A stretch of 64,000 nt of DNA from an uncultured Bacteroidota bacterium. Lineage in GTDB: Bacteria; Bacteroidota; Bacteroidia; B-17B0; Aurantibacillaceae. The translations under genes were made by a program, and so were the position numbers. The notes under the pieces were generated by a model, which ran no database searches, was not told the origin of the DNA, and worked only from the letters and a program-made list of their open reading frames with translations. Shown here piece after piece: positions 22,443 through 30,750 of this stretch. Location: contig CAITNS010000059.1 of assembly GCA_903893815.1 (NCBI GenBank), positions 48,868 to 112,867 of the forward strand, given 5' to 3'. Each line of letters starts with the position of its first letter. Within the stretch, counting starts at the first letter, position 1.

Positions 22443-22504
22443 TTCGACTCAGCTCAACTACCGAAAGAAAATAACCCTTAAGACCCCTGAGCGCAGCCGA
22501 AGGG
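22443..22504. repeat. Dispersed palindromic repeat of the ttcgactc...gagcgcagccgaag type
   Basis: ttcgactcagctcaa ... cctgagcgcagccgaaggg; resembles the common CTTCGACTNCGCTCAG..CTGAGCGNAGTCGAAGG element. Confidence 0.55.
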
Positions 22505-22511
22505 AACCCTG

Positions 22512-22549
22512 AAAAAAGGCTTCTCTAAAATTTTAGAGAAGCCTTTTTT
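22512..22549 (+). terminator. Rho-independent terminator downstream of nrdA
   Basis: 38-nt perfect palindrome aaaaaaggcttctctaaaa/ttttagagaagcctttttt. Confidence 0.9.
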
Positions 22550-22778
22550 ATTTACTATTATCGATTTGCATGAAGAATTTTGATAATGAAATATCAAAAT
22601 ATTTACAAATAGCATCAAGTGTACTAATCGTTAAATTGTTTTTGCCAGTTTCAATTCGTGCAATATGAATGTTTGTATCGTTATAAAAATCTTCTTGCGT
22701 AACATTATGAAGTAATCGAAGTTCTTTTAACTGAACTGCAATTGACTTAAGAAGCTTTTTATTTTTAATTTGACTCAT
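22548..22778 (-). CDS. XRE-family helix-turn-helix regulator
   Basis: LKELRLLHNVTQEDFYNDTNIHIARIETGKNNLTISTLDAICKYFDISLSKFF. Confidence 0.9.
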   Translation of the reverse strand: MSQIKNKKLLKSIAVQLKELRLLHNVTQEDFYNDTNIHIARIETGKNNLTISTLDAICKYFDISLSKFFMQIDNSK

Positions 22779-22831
22779 TTACAAGTCAAATTGACAAATA
22801 TGTCAGTAAATATATAATGACATATTTGTCA
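22771..22831. promoter_or_regulatory. Paired palindromic operators in the divergent XRE/TPR promoter
   Basis: tgacaaatatgtca (22792-22805) and its reverse complement tgacatatttgtca (22818-22831); also tgact..agtca overlapping the XRE start (22771-22788). Confidence 0.7.
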
Positions 22832-22888
22832 TTATTTAGCTTATTTAATTATATTTGATATAAAAATTTAACCTTAAAAAATTAGATT

Positions 22889-23671
22889 ATGAACGAACTT
22901 GGATTACTAGCAATTAAAGGGAAAAGATATTCAGAAGCTGAATCAATATTTAATCAGGAAATACAATCATCTCCAAATCCTTCAACTTATTTAGGTTTAG
23001 GTGTATGTAAAATAAATTTAATACTAGATTTGTCAAGAACTGTAGACGAAGTTTTTTATTGTTTTAATAAATCAGTTTTACTTGCAGATAGCGATGCCAA
23101 AGAGAATTTAGAAAATGATATTTTAGCAATTTGTTTCAGTGTAATTAGCCAACTAAAGGATTTAGATAATAGTTTAGAAAAAGAAAAAGCTGCCCAAAAT
23201 AAAAAAGTTGCTTTCGGTGCAGCATTAGCTATTGGTTCAGCTATGATTGGTTCAAGTCATAAATCGAATGCGTTTACTCAAATAAGTTCATTGGCTACTG
23301 CTGGGGCTGGAGTTGGAATTGCATTAGATGGTCTTTCAAAATTAGGAACTATACCTGAAATTCAGAACAAAATTAATGCTATCATATTAGAAATAAGTGT
23401 TAATCTAAAATTATATAAAAATTATTTACTTTATTTTAAATCTGTAGCAGAAACTCAAAAAGTTGCTTACATGAATTATTCTTTTGAATCGCAAGATCTT
23501 AAGAGGATGTCTTATCTAGCTAATAATACAAAAGCTCTAGCATTAGGAAAAGATTTTAGTGAAAATGAAGCAAAGAAGAAAGAGTGGCAAGAATTAATGA
23601 GCAAATACAATATTAAAATTTTAGATACTGGTAAAATAAAAATAGAATTGAAAAAAAATCCAATTGAATAA
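22889..23671 (+). CDS. TPR-like hypothetical protein with Gly/Ala-rich hydrophobic segment
   Basis: N-terminal TPR-like repeat (GRYSEAESIFNQEIQSSPNPSTYLGLGVCK-like) and hydrophobic VAFGAALAIGSAMIGSS; ORF with clear start. Confidence 0.65.
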   Translation: MNELGLLAIKGKRYSEAESIFNQEIQSSPNPSTYLGLGVCKINLILDLSRTVDEVFYCFNKSVLLADSDAKENLENDILAICFSVISQLKDLDNSLEKEKAAQNKKVAFGAALAIGSAMIGSSHKSNAFTQISSLATAGAGVGIALDGLSKLGTIPEIQNKINAIILEISVNLKLYKNYLLYFKSVAETQKVAYMNYSFESQDLKRMSYLANNTKALALGKDFSENEAKKKEWQELMSKYNIKILDTGKIKIELKKNPIE

Positions 23672-23682
23672 TAAACTAATCT

Positions 23683-23705
23683 CGTCCTTGTTTATAACGA
23701 GGACG
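23683..23705 (+). terminator. Possible terminator downstream of the TPR-like gene
   Basis: cgtcct ... aggacg hairpin followed by tttta. Confidence 0.45.
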
Positions 23706-23759
23706 TTTTAGATTGCGTTATTAAATCCTCGCTAATTTATTTAGAGAGGCTTTTTATAA

Positions 23760-23805
23760 TGCTATAATCTGTAGCAACCTCTTGCTATAAAATTACTTTA
23801 CTTTG
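23760..23805 (+). promoter_or_regulatory. Palindrome-plus-promoter module copy a (TGCTATAATCTGTAGCAA ... TTACTTTACTTTG)
   Basis: Aligns with modules at 26055-26100 and 35903-35950; 28 nt from AGCAA end to TTTG end. Confidence 0.6.
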
Positions 23806-23817
23806 TTCGGTAAACAA

Positions 23818-23848
23818 GACCCGAAAGGTTTCTAAAACCTTTCGGGTC
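23818..23848. repeat. REP-like palindrome in the leader of the RAYT gene
   Basis: gacccgaaaggttt cta aaacctttcgggtc, perfect 14-bp arms; ends 18 nt before the RAYT ATG. Confidence 0.85.
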
Positions 23849-23866
23849 TAACTAACAAGTAAACAA

Positions 23867-24418
23867 ATGGAAAAATTTGAGCATTTAGAATATGGAAAAA
23901 TATACCATATTTATAATAGAGGTATAAATAAAGGTGATGTGTTTTTTGAAACCAAAAACTATGAGTATTTCATGAATCTTTACGCAAAACATATAGATCC
24001 AGTTTCCGATACATATGCTTGGTGTTTAATGAAAAATCATTTTCATTTTTTAGTTAGGATAAAAGATGAAACGGCAAAAACGCCGCATCAAAGTTTTTCT
24101 AATTTATTTAATGCTTACACAAAAGCTATCAATAAAAGATACAATAGGCACAGTAGTCTTTTCCAAAGGCCTTTTAAAAGAAAATTAGTAGATAACGAAG
24201 CGTATCTTAAAAATTTAATTCTTTATATTCATAACAATCCAGTTAATCATGGTGTTTGCGAAAGCGCTTTGGATTATGCTTGGAGTTCTTATTTAACCTG
24301 CGTTTCGGATAAAGCTAACAATTTGAAAAAAGCTGAGGTCATTGATTTATTTGAAGATTTGGAGAATTTTAAAAATCTACATAAATTAAATGTAAATATA
24401 ACAGACTTAGAATTTTAG
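23867..24418 (+). mobile_element. REP-associated tyrosine transposase (RAYT, Y1/IS200-like)
   Basis: YHIYNRGI N-terminus, HUH-type motif MKNHFHFLVRI, SLFQRPFKRKLVDNEAYLKNLILYIHNNPV. Confidence 0.92.
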
Positions 24419-24532
24419 TATCTGTGCAAAGACTCGAAATATTTTCTATACCTTACAGCTCTAACGATGCTTTCCGAAAGTTTTCTATTTCAAATAATTT
24501 CCCTATCTTAATATCTGATAACCCTAGTTCCT

Positions 24533-25951
24533 ATGAAAAAACCTTTCGGCTTTATATTTTTAGTATTTGCTTATTTAAATATCTTTTCGCAAAATACAAC
24601 AGTTCAATTAAGCCCCGATGTAAATGATGAGTTTGCTTATCCTGAAGTCATTGGAATGAATAGTCAATCTTTTTTTGTGATCTCCTCAAAATCAGAAAAC
24701 GAATTTTATATCGAAAGCTTTACTAATAAAGAGTTAAGGCGTATTTACAAAACACAAGTTGAAATGCCTAAAATAGATGGTAAAACAAACACGTTTGAAA
24801 CTATTCTATATTTCAATTCGCATATATATTTATTTAGCTCTCATCATGATAAAAAACTAAAAAAGTACACCGTTTATATTAATGAAGTAAAACCAAATGG
24901 AGAACTGTCGTTAAACCACACCATTATCGATGAAGTTTCGTTTACTGATAAAAATTATTATTGTAAATACACTATTCAATTATCTATAGATAGTAATCGT
25001 GTTTTATTGTTTAGAGAAACATCGGAATCTGATTTAACAAAAGGAAAGATAACGTATAAAGCCATTAGTAAAGGTTTAAGATCCGTTTTTGAAAAAGATG
25101 TAGAACTGGCTCAACCACTTAATAAAACAGCTATTTCTAATGTGATGATGGATGTTGAGCAAAATATCTATTTTACAGAAAAGCAATATTATAAGATTGA
25201 AAATGAATCGGGAGACTTTACTAAACTATTTGTGGTAAGTTATAAATCAGAGAAAGATACGTTGTATAAAACAGAAATTGCTATTAATGAAAAACGTTTT
25301 TTGGATGTGAATTTGCAATTAAATGCACAAGGTAATTTACTATGTTCGGGCAATTACAGTATCGATAAAAACACATTGACTAATTGGGAAGAAAACCACA
25401 GCCTGAAAGGTTTGTTTTACAGTATTCTTGAACTAGAACAATTAAAAATAGTATCCCAAGGACAGCATCATTTGCAGAAGCTGATGCCTGATGAGAAATT
25501 CTATCATTACTATTTGACTAATACATTTCTGTTGAATGATAACATCCTATTAGTGTGTGAATTTCAAAATTCTATTTGCGACAATGGTGTTTGTAATACT
25601 AAATTTGGAGATTTAATGACCGCAGATTTTTCCTTAAAAGAAAAGCAAATTGTAACGTTAAGAAAAATCGATACTAATACAAAAGGCGAAAAATCAATCT
25701 GCAAAGGTGGCACTGAGTCGTTTATTCCTTTTCAATCCAGCAAGGCAGTACATTTATTATACAATTGTAATAAACAGTTTGAAATAATCGCAGATGGAAC
25801 CGTTACTACAAAATTAATTTTCGATAGTTCCTCAAACTCCGATTTGGCTTTTATGAAATATAGTTTTCAAATGAATAAAGAAACTGTTCTTGTTTTAACT
25901 TACTCCAAAAAAGTAGGGCATCGTTTTGCGAAGTTTACTTTTAAAGATTAG
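24533..25951 (+). CDS. Hypothetical secreted protein
   Basis: Signal peptide MKKPFGFIFLVFAYLNIFSQ; no recognised domain. Confidence 0.65.
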   Translation: MKKPFGFIFLVFAYLNIFSQNTTVQLSPDVNDEFAYPEVIGMNSQSFFVISSKSENEFYIESFTNKELRRIYKTQVEMPKIDGKTNTFETILYFNSHIYLFSSHHDKKLKKYTVYINEVKPNGELSLNHTIIDEVSFTDKNYYCKYTIQLSIDSNRVLLFRETSESDLTKGKITYKAISKGLRSVFEKDVELAQPLNKTAISNVMMDVEQNIYFTEKQYYKIENESGDFTKLFVVSYKSEKDTLYKTEIAINEKRFLDVNLQLNAQGNLLCSGNYSIDKNTLTNWEENHSLKGLFYSILELEQLKIVSQGQHHLQKLMPDEKFYHYYLTNTFLLNDNILLVCEFQNSICDNGVCNTKFGDLMTADFSLKEKQIVTLRKIDTNTKGEKSICKGGTESFIPFQSSKAVHLLYNCNKQFEIIADGTVTTKLIFDSSSNSDLAFMKYSFQMNKETVLVLTYSKKVGHRFAKFTFKD

Positions 25952-25980
25952 TTTAGGTATCGTAATTTGCGATACCTAAA
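25952..25980. repeat. Palindrome H1: tttaggtatcgtaaTttgcgatacctaaa
   Basis: 29 nt, odd-length, one mismatch pair, centre TAATTTG. Confidence 0.9.
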
Positions 25981-25982
25981 AC

Positions 25983-26007
25983 TTGATGTTCCAATTTGGA
26001 ATATCAA
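25983..26007. repeat. Palindrome H2: ttgatgttccaaTttggaatatcaa
   Basis: 25 nt, odd-length, one mismatch pair, centre CAATTTG. Confidence 0.9.
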
Positions 26008-26015
26008 AATAATAT

Positions 26016-26048
26016 AATCTTGAGGTCGCAATTTGTGACTTCAAGATT
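26016..26048. repeat. Palindrome H3: aatcttgaggtcgcaaTttgtgacttcaagatt
   Basis: 33 nt, odd-length, two mismatch pairs, centre CAATTTG. Confidence 0.9.
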
Positions 26049-26054
26049 TCAAAA

Positions 26055-26100
26055 TGCTACAATCCTTAGCAAAATTGAATTACAAAATTACTGTTCTTTG
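26055..26100 (+). promoter_or_regulatory. Palindrome-plus-promoter module copy b (TGCTACAATCCTTAGCAA ... TTACTGTTCTTTG) upstream of ORF6N
   Basis: Same 28-nt spacing and shared aaaattact..t.ctttgtt block as copy a. Confidence 0.6.
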
Positions 26101-26126
26101 TTATCTAATTTATAGAGAGCTTAGTT

Positions 26127-26681
26127 ATGGCAAAGAAAGAGAGTAGTTTAGTTGTACCCGATGAGGTAGTAATGAACAAAATTTACGTGATTCGTAATCA
26201 AAAAGTGATGCTAGACAAGGATTTAGCGGAGTTGTATCAGGGAGAGACTGGGAGGTTAAATGAGAAGGTAAAACGTAACCTAAAGCCTTTTCCAGAGGAT
26301 TTCATGTTCCAGTTAAATGAATCAGAATTTAAAAGTTTGATATCGCAAATTGCGATATCAAACAGGGGTGGAACAAGAAAATTACCTTTTGTATTTAATG
26401 AACAAGGTGTCGCCATGCTTTCCGGTATACTGAACAGTGATAGAGCCATTGCCGTAAACATACAGATCATGCGAATTTTCACAAAAGTCCGTCAAATGCT
26501 CACTGATAATACCGAGTTGAGGTTAGATATCGAAAAAATCAAAAAGAAACTCGACAATCAAGATAAGAACATGGAAATTGTGTTCAGGTATTTAGATAAA
26601 CTCCTAGAAAAGAAAGAATCACGCCAAGGCGTGACAGAGCCAAGAGCCAAAATTGGCTATAAAATGTCTTCAAAAAAATAG
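26127..26681 (+). CDS. ORF6N domain-containing protein (phage antirepressor-like)
   Basis: IYVIRNQKVMLDKDLAELYQGETGRLNEKVKRNLKPFPEDFMFQLNESEF...NEQGVAMLSGILNSDRAI; C-terminal coiled coil and PRAKIGYK. Confidence 0.93.
   Translation: MAKKESSLVVPDEVVMNKIYVIRNQKVMLDKDLAELYQGETGRLNEKVKRNLKPFPEDFMFQLNESEFKSLISQIAISNRGGTRKLPFVFNEQGVAMLSGILNSDRAIAVNIQIMRIFTKVRQMLTDNTELRLDIEKIKKKLDNQDKNMEIVFRYLDKLLEKKESRQGVTEPRAKIGYKMSSKK
26335..26363. repeat. 29-nt perfect palindrome inside the ORF6N CDS
   Basis: gtttgatatcgcaa A ttgcgatatcaaac; on the minus strand centre is CGCAATTTGCG. Confidence 0.95.
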
Positions 26682-26729
26682 AAAAGAAATTCTATATTTA
26701 TAGCTCCAAATTTACAAAAAACCACTACT

Positions 26730-28181
26730 ATGAACGAAGCTATCAGAAAACTAGAACCCACAGCCATGTGGAATAACTTTGCAGATTTAAATGCTGTACC
26801 TCGCCCTTCAAAAAAAGAAGAACGCGTGATTGATTTTGCAAAAGCTTTTGGCGAAAAATTAGGCTTACCAACCATTGTTGATGAAGTTGGAAATGTGATT
26901 ATTAAAAAACCTGCTACAAAAGGTATGGAAGACAGAGTAACCGTTGTGTTGCAAAGTCACTTAGATATGGTTCACCAAAAAAATGCCGCTACTAATTTTG
27001 ATTTTAATACGCAAGGTATCGAAATGCTAGTAGATGGCGATTGGGTAAAAGCAAACGGAACAACATTAGGAGCTGATAATGGTATTGGCGTTGCTTCAAT
27101 TATGGCTTTGTTAGAATCAACAACTATTCCTCATCCAGCTTTGGAAGCGTTGTTTACCATTGATGAAGAAACGGGAATGACAGGCGCCTTAGCGTTGAAA
27201 GGTGGTTTATTGGATGCGCAAATCATGCTTAATTTAGATACCGAAGATGATGACGAATTAACGATTGGTTGTGCTGGCGGCGTAGATGTTACCGCTAATG
27301 GTAAATATGCACAAGAAACACCGAAAAATAAAACTGCTTTAAAGGTTACTGTAAAAGGCTTAACAGGTGGTCATTCGGGAATGGATATTCACCGTGGACG
27401 AGGAAATGCTAATAAAATCATGAACCGTTTATTATGGTCATTAACTAACGATTTAAAAATTGAAATTGCTTCGGTTGATGGTGGTAGTTTAAGAAATGCC
27501 ATCCCTCGTGAATCTGTTTCGATTGTAATGGCTACAGATGTAGCTGCTTTGAAAAAACAAATTCAAGAATTCGAAAAAACAATTAAAGAAGAACATTCTA
27601 CTACTGATTCAAAATTAATTATTACAATCGAAGAGACTGAGACTCCTGCACAAGTTTTTAATGCTGATTTTCAATATAAATTATTACGTTCTATTTATGC
27701 TTGTCCTTATGGTATTTACAGGATGAGTCCAGATATTGCAGGATTGGTTCAAACATCTAATAACGTAGCCCGAGTAATAGTAAAAGATGGTACTTATCAA
27801 ATACAATGTTTAACACGTAGTTCGGTTGACTCTGAGAAATTAGATTTACAGTTTGCTATTACTTCAGCATTTCAATTATTAGGAGCAGAAATCACTGCAG
27901 CTGGTTCTTATCCGGGTTGGACACCAAAACCATCATCGCCAATTGTAAAATTGATGAGCGATTTATATAAAGAACGTTATAACGAAGAAGCGAAAGTAAG
28001 TGCTTGCCATGCTGGTTTAGAGTGCGGTATTTTAGGAACTAATTACCCTAACATGCAAATGATTTCATTTGGACCAAATATTCGTGGAGCACATTCGCCA
28101 GACGAAACAGTTCAAATTAGTTCGGTGCAAAAATACTGGGGCTTTTTACTAGAAACACTAGTAAGAATACCGAAAAAATAA
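26730..28181 (+). CDS. pepD: Aminoacyl-histidine dipeptidase
   Basis: LQSHLDMVHQKN, GTTLGADNGIG, FTIDEETGMTGA, GGHSGMDIHRGRGNANK. Confidence 0.95.
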   Translation: MNEAIRKLEPTAMWNNFADLNAVPRPSKKEERVIDFAKAFGEKLGLPTIVDEVGNVIIKKPATKGMEDRVTVVLQSHLDMVHQKNAATNFDFNTQGIEMLVDGDWVKANGTTLGADNGIGVASIMALLESTTIPHPALEALFTIDEETGMTGALALKGGLLDAQIMLNLDTEDDDELTIGCAGGVDVTANGKYAQETPKNKTALKVTVKGLTGGHSGMDIHRGRGNANKIMNRLLWSLTNDLKIEIASVDGGSLRNAIPRESVSIVMATDVAALKKQIQEFEKTIKEEHSTTDSKLIITIEETETPAQVFNADFQYKLLRSIYACPYGIYRMSPDIAGLVQTSNNVARVIVKDGTYQIQCLTRSSVDSEKLDLQFAITSAFQLLGAEITAAGSYPGWTPKPSSPIVKLMSDLYKERYNEEAKVSACHAGLECGILGTNYPNMQMISFGPNIRGAHSPDETVQISSVQKYWGFLLETLVRIPKK

Positions 28182-28185
28182 TTTT

Positions 28186-28210
28186 AAAGAGGAGTTTTTA
28201 ACTCCTCTTT
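28186..28210 (+). terminator. Rho-independent terminator of pepD
   Basis: aaagaggagtt ttt aactcctcttt followed by T tract. Confidence 0.85.
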
Positions 28211-28212
28211 TT

Positions 28213-28926
28213 TTATGGATTCGTTTGAAGATTTTTGTATAAGAGTCGTTTTGCTATGGGCAAAAAAGTTTCTTCTCTAGGAAGTGCTGCTTTAGCTTTA
28301 AACAAGTAAACAGCAGGGTTTGGAAGTGCAGGGTTTTGATGAATGATATCTAATTTTAATTTGTCTACTGGTTTTGATAAAGATAAAGTGTAAGTAGAAA
28401 AATAATTGCATTGCAAGCCATATACATCTTGTTGCAATAAATTTATTTTGGAGAAAGAGTAGGTGTAAACCGATACTTGCTTTGATTGATAAGGATGCAG
28501 CATAAAGTAACCTTCTTTTTTATAAAGAGGTAAAATACCAATATGATCAACAAAAATATGTTGTTCTGCAAAATCAAAAATATTTTTTCCTTTGCTTAAC
28601 TCATCTGCAAACAGCGGTTCACAAAAGGCAATGATTTGTTTGAGTTCATTGAGTGATTCATCATCAATGGTTGATTGATATTTTAAAGTCATGTTTGCGA
28701 AATCAATTCCGCTTAAATTTTTCTTGAAATTATTTTCTAAAGAAATGGCATTGTTTTTTAATAGCACCAGTTTTTTGTAATGAGCAATCAATTCGGCAAA
28801 ATCAGGATAGAGTTTTTGTTCTTGAAAATGTGCTTCTACTTCTTGTAAATAACCTAAAATGCGATATTTTTTATACTCAAAGTCCATGAGACCTTCAGTT
28901 AACCAATTTTCAGATAATGTTCCCAT
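28213..28926 (-). CDS. Hypothetical protein
   Basis: 237-aa ORF; no recognised domain. Confidence 0.6.
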   Translation of the reverse strand: MGTLSENWLTEGLMDFEYKKYRILGYLQEVEAHFQEQKLYPDFAELIAHYKKLVLLKNNAISLENNFKKNLSGIDFANMTLKYQSTIDDESLNELKQIIAFCEPLFADELSKGKNIFDFAEQHIFVDHIGILPLYKKEGYFMLHPYQSKQVSVYTYSFSKINLLQQDVYGLQCNYFSTYTLSLSKPVDKLKLDIIHQNPALPNPAVYLFKAKAALPREETFLPIAKRLLYKNLQTNP

Positions 28927-29009
28927 GCTTTTTATACGACTCTTTATAAAATTGGTTACTTACTTTTTATAAACTTATATTTATGTAAATTCGAGTAAGA
29001 ATAAATGAT

Positions 29010-29435
29010 ATGATAGACATTACTAAAGTGCCTTTTAATAAGTTTTTGGGAATTTCGCTTGCCAATAATCCAGAGTATTTGTTGCAGTTAGATGCTAGAG
29101 AAGAATATACTAATCATTTAGGAACGGTTCATGCGGCAGCTTTATTTACCTTGGCAGAAGGTTCTGGCGCTCAGTTGTTATTAAAATCATTTCCAGAAGA
29201 AATAATAGATAATGTGATTCCTGTTCTAAGAAAAGTAGAAGTAAGTTATAAAAAGCCTGCAATGGGAGTCATTGTATCAACAGCAAGTTTAAAAGACACA
29301 ACGATTGATTTAGTGACAGAACAATTACTCTCTAAAAAAAGAGTGTCTATTGTTACTCCTGTGGATTTATTTGATGAATCAAAAACTAAAGTTTTTTCGG
29401 CTAATTTCGAATGGTTTGTGGTTCTTAAAAATTAA
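29010..29435 (+). CDS. Hotdog-fold (PaaI/DUF4442-like) thioesterase family protein
   Basis: NHLGTVHAAALFTLAEGSGAQLL. Confidence 0.75.
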   Translation: MIDITKVPFNKFLGISLANNPEYLLQLDAREEYTNHLGTVHAAALFTLAEGSGAQLLLKSFPEEIIDNVIPVLRKVEVSYKKPAMGVIVSTASLKDTTIDLVTEQLLSKKRVSIVTPVDLFDESKTKVFSANFEWFVVLKN

Positions 29436-29814
29436 GATTTTGTAGTTGAGAACAAACACGCTCTAATAAAATGGTGATAGTACGTTTTACGACTTCTTTT
29501 TTATTTTCATGGTAATAGTTCATTTCGTCTTCAGTAAATAAAGCAATCGTAATTCCAGTCAATAATTGTTTTAATTGTAAGTTCCCTTTGACGATTTCGT
29601 GAATACGCTCCGTTTTTTTATTATCGGTTAAATTTTTCACAACAATCTTATTTTCCGCTAAATGTTGATTGATTAAGGTTAATATTAAGTCATTTTGAAA
29701 TTTAAGAATAGGACGTATCGTATTAGTTTGGAATGTTTCCAAATCAGTAGATTTAGAGTTATCTACATTTATTACTGAGCGTAAATTTTTAAGTTGTTCT
29801 GAGCGATTGTTCAT
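29425..29814 (-). CDS. Conserved Bacteroidota hypothetical protein (often annotated glyoxalase)
   Basis: TIRPILKFQNDLILTLINQHLAENK... family pattern; no catalytic motif apparent. Confidence 0.6.
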   Translation of the reverse strand: MNNRSEQLKNLRSVINVDNSKSTDLETFQTNTIRPILKFQNDLILTLINQHLAENKIVVKNLTDNKKTERIHEIVKGNLQLKQLLTGITIALFTEDEMNYYHENKKEVVKRTITILLERVCSQLQNLNF

Positions 29815-29906
29815 ACCACTAAGATACCAATTATAATTTAAAATAACGGTTAATAGTTAGTTATAAAACACCTATGAATTTGAACTAATAAATGTAATTT
29901 TACATC

Positions 29907-30500
29907 ATGGTTTTTGAGCAACTCAAACAAAAAAAATATCCTTCCAATTCTAAATTTGATGAAATTTATCCAAAGTTGTATCAAGAACATTCAGCGCGCC
30001 ACTTTACACCAGTTAATATCGCCATTAAAGCTGCTAAGTTATTAGTAGATAAACCAACCGATAAAATATTAGATATTGGTTCGGGTGTTGGTAAATTTTG
30101 CTGCATTGGATCAGCTGTAACTGATGCGCATTTTTATGGTGTTGAAAAACGAAAAACATTGACTAATCTTTCTAATAAAATTAAAAGAAATTATAAATTA
30201 AAAAATGCTCATTTTATTAATAATGATTTTACTGCATTAGATTTCAAAAAATTTAATGGCATTTATTTTTTTAATTCATTTCACGAACATTTTGATGAAA
30301 CTTGTATTTTAGACGAAACCTCTAAAGTGTCATTATCTGAATACAAAAAATATCATGAGGATTTAATGATGAAACTCAATGAATGCAATAAAGGAACTAA
30401 ATTGGTAACGTATTATACGTTTAAAAATAAAATCCCATCCTCCTATCAGTTTATTGATGCTAATGAAACTGGATTACTAAAATTTTATATTAAGAAGTAA
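29907..30500 (+). CDS. SAM-dependent methyltransferase
   Basis: KILDIGSGVGKFCCIGS motif I and NNDFTALDF. Confidence 0.75.
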   Translation: MVFEQLKQKKYPSNSKFDEIYPKLYQEHSARHFTPVNIAIKAAKLLVDKPTDKILDIGSGVGKFCCIGSAVTDAHFYGVEKRKTLTNLSNKIKRNYKLKNAHFINNDFTALDFKKFNGIYFFNSFHEHFDETCILDETSKVSLSEYKKYHEDLMMKLNECNKGTKLVTYYTFKNKIPSSYQFIDANETGLLKFYIKK

Positions 30501-30648
30501 TCGCCTCATTTATATATTAACTATATTTGATCGATTTAAGCATTAAATGCCCTCAAATTTTATTAAAAATATTTTATTCAAAAAAATATAATAAAGTAAA
30601 ATAGGTTTTAGATTTAAATGACTAAGTAATTTTTGTTTGTTACATAAG

Positions 30649-30673
30649 CCGCCGGTTAATTATTAATCGGCGG
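30649..30673 (+). terminator. Rho-independent terminator
   Basis: ccgccggttaat t attaatcggcgg followed by ttttt. Confidence 0.8.
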
Positions 30674-30750
30674 TTTTTGTTTTAAATAACTATTATAAAA
30701 TATCATTTATAAATTGAGTGTAATACTTTCAAAATTGTATATTTACCACA

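Noticed and set aside
24424-24627. Forward ORF 67 aa
   Set aside because: Overlaps out of frame the better-supported secreted protein starting at 24533 with a clear signal peptide.
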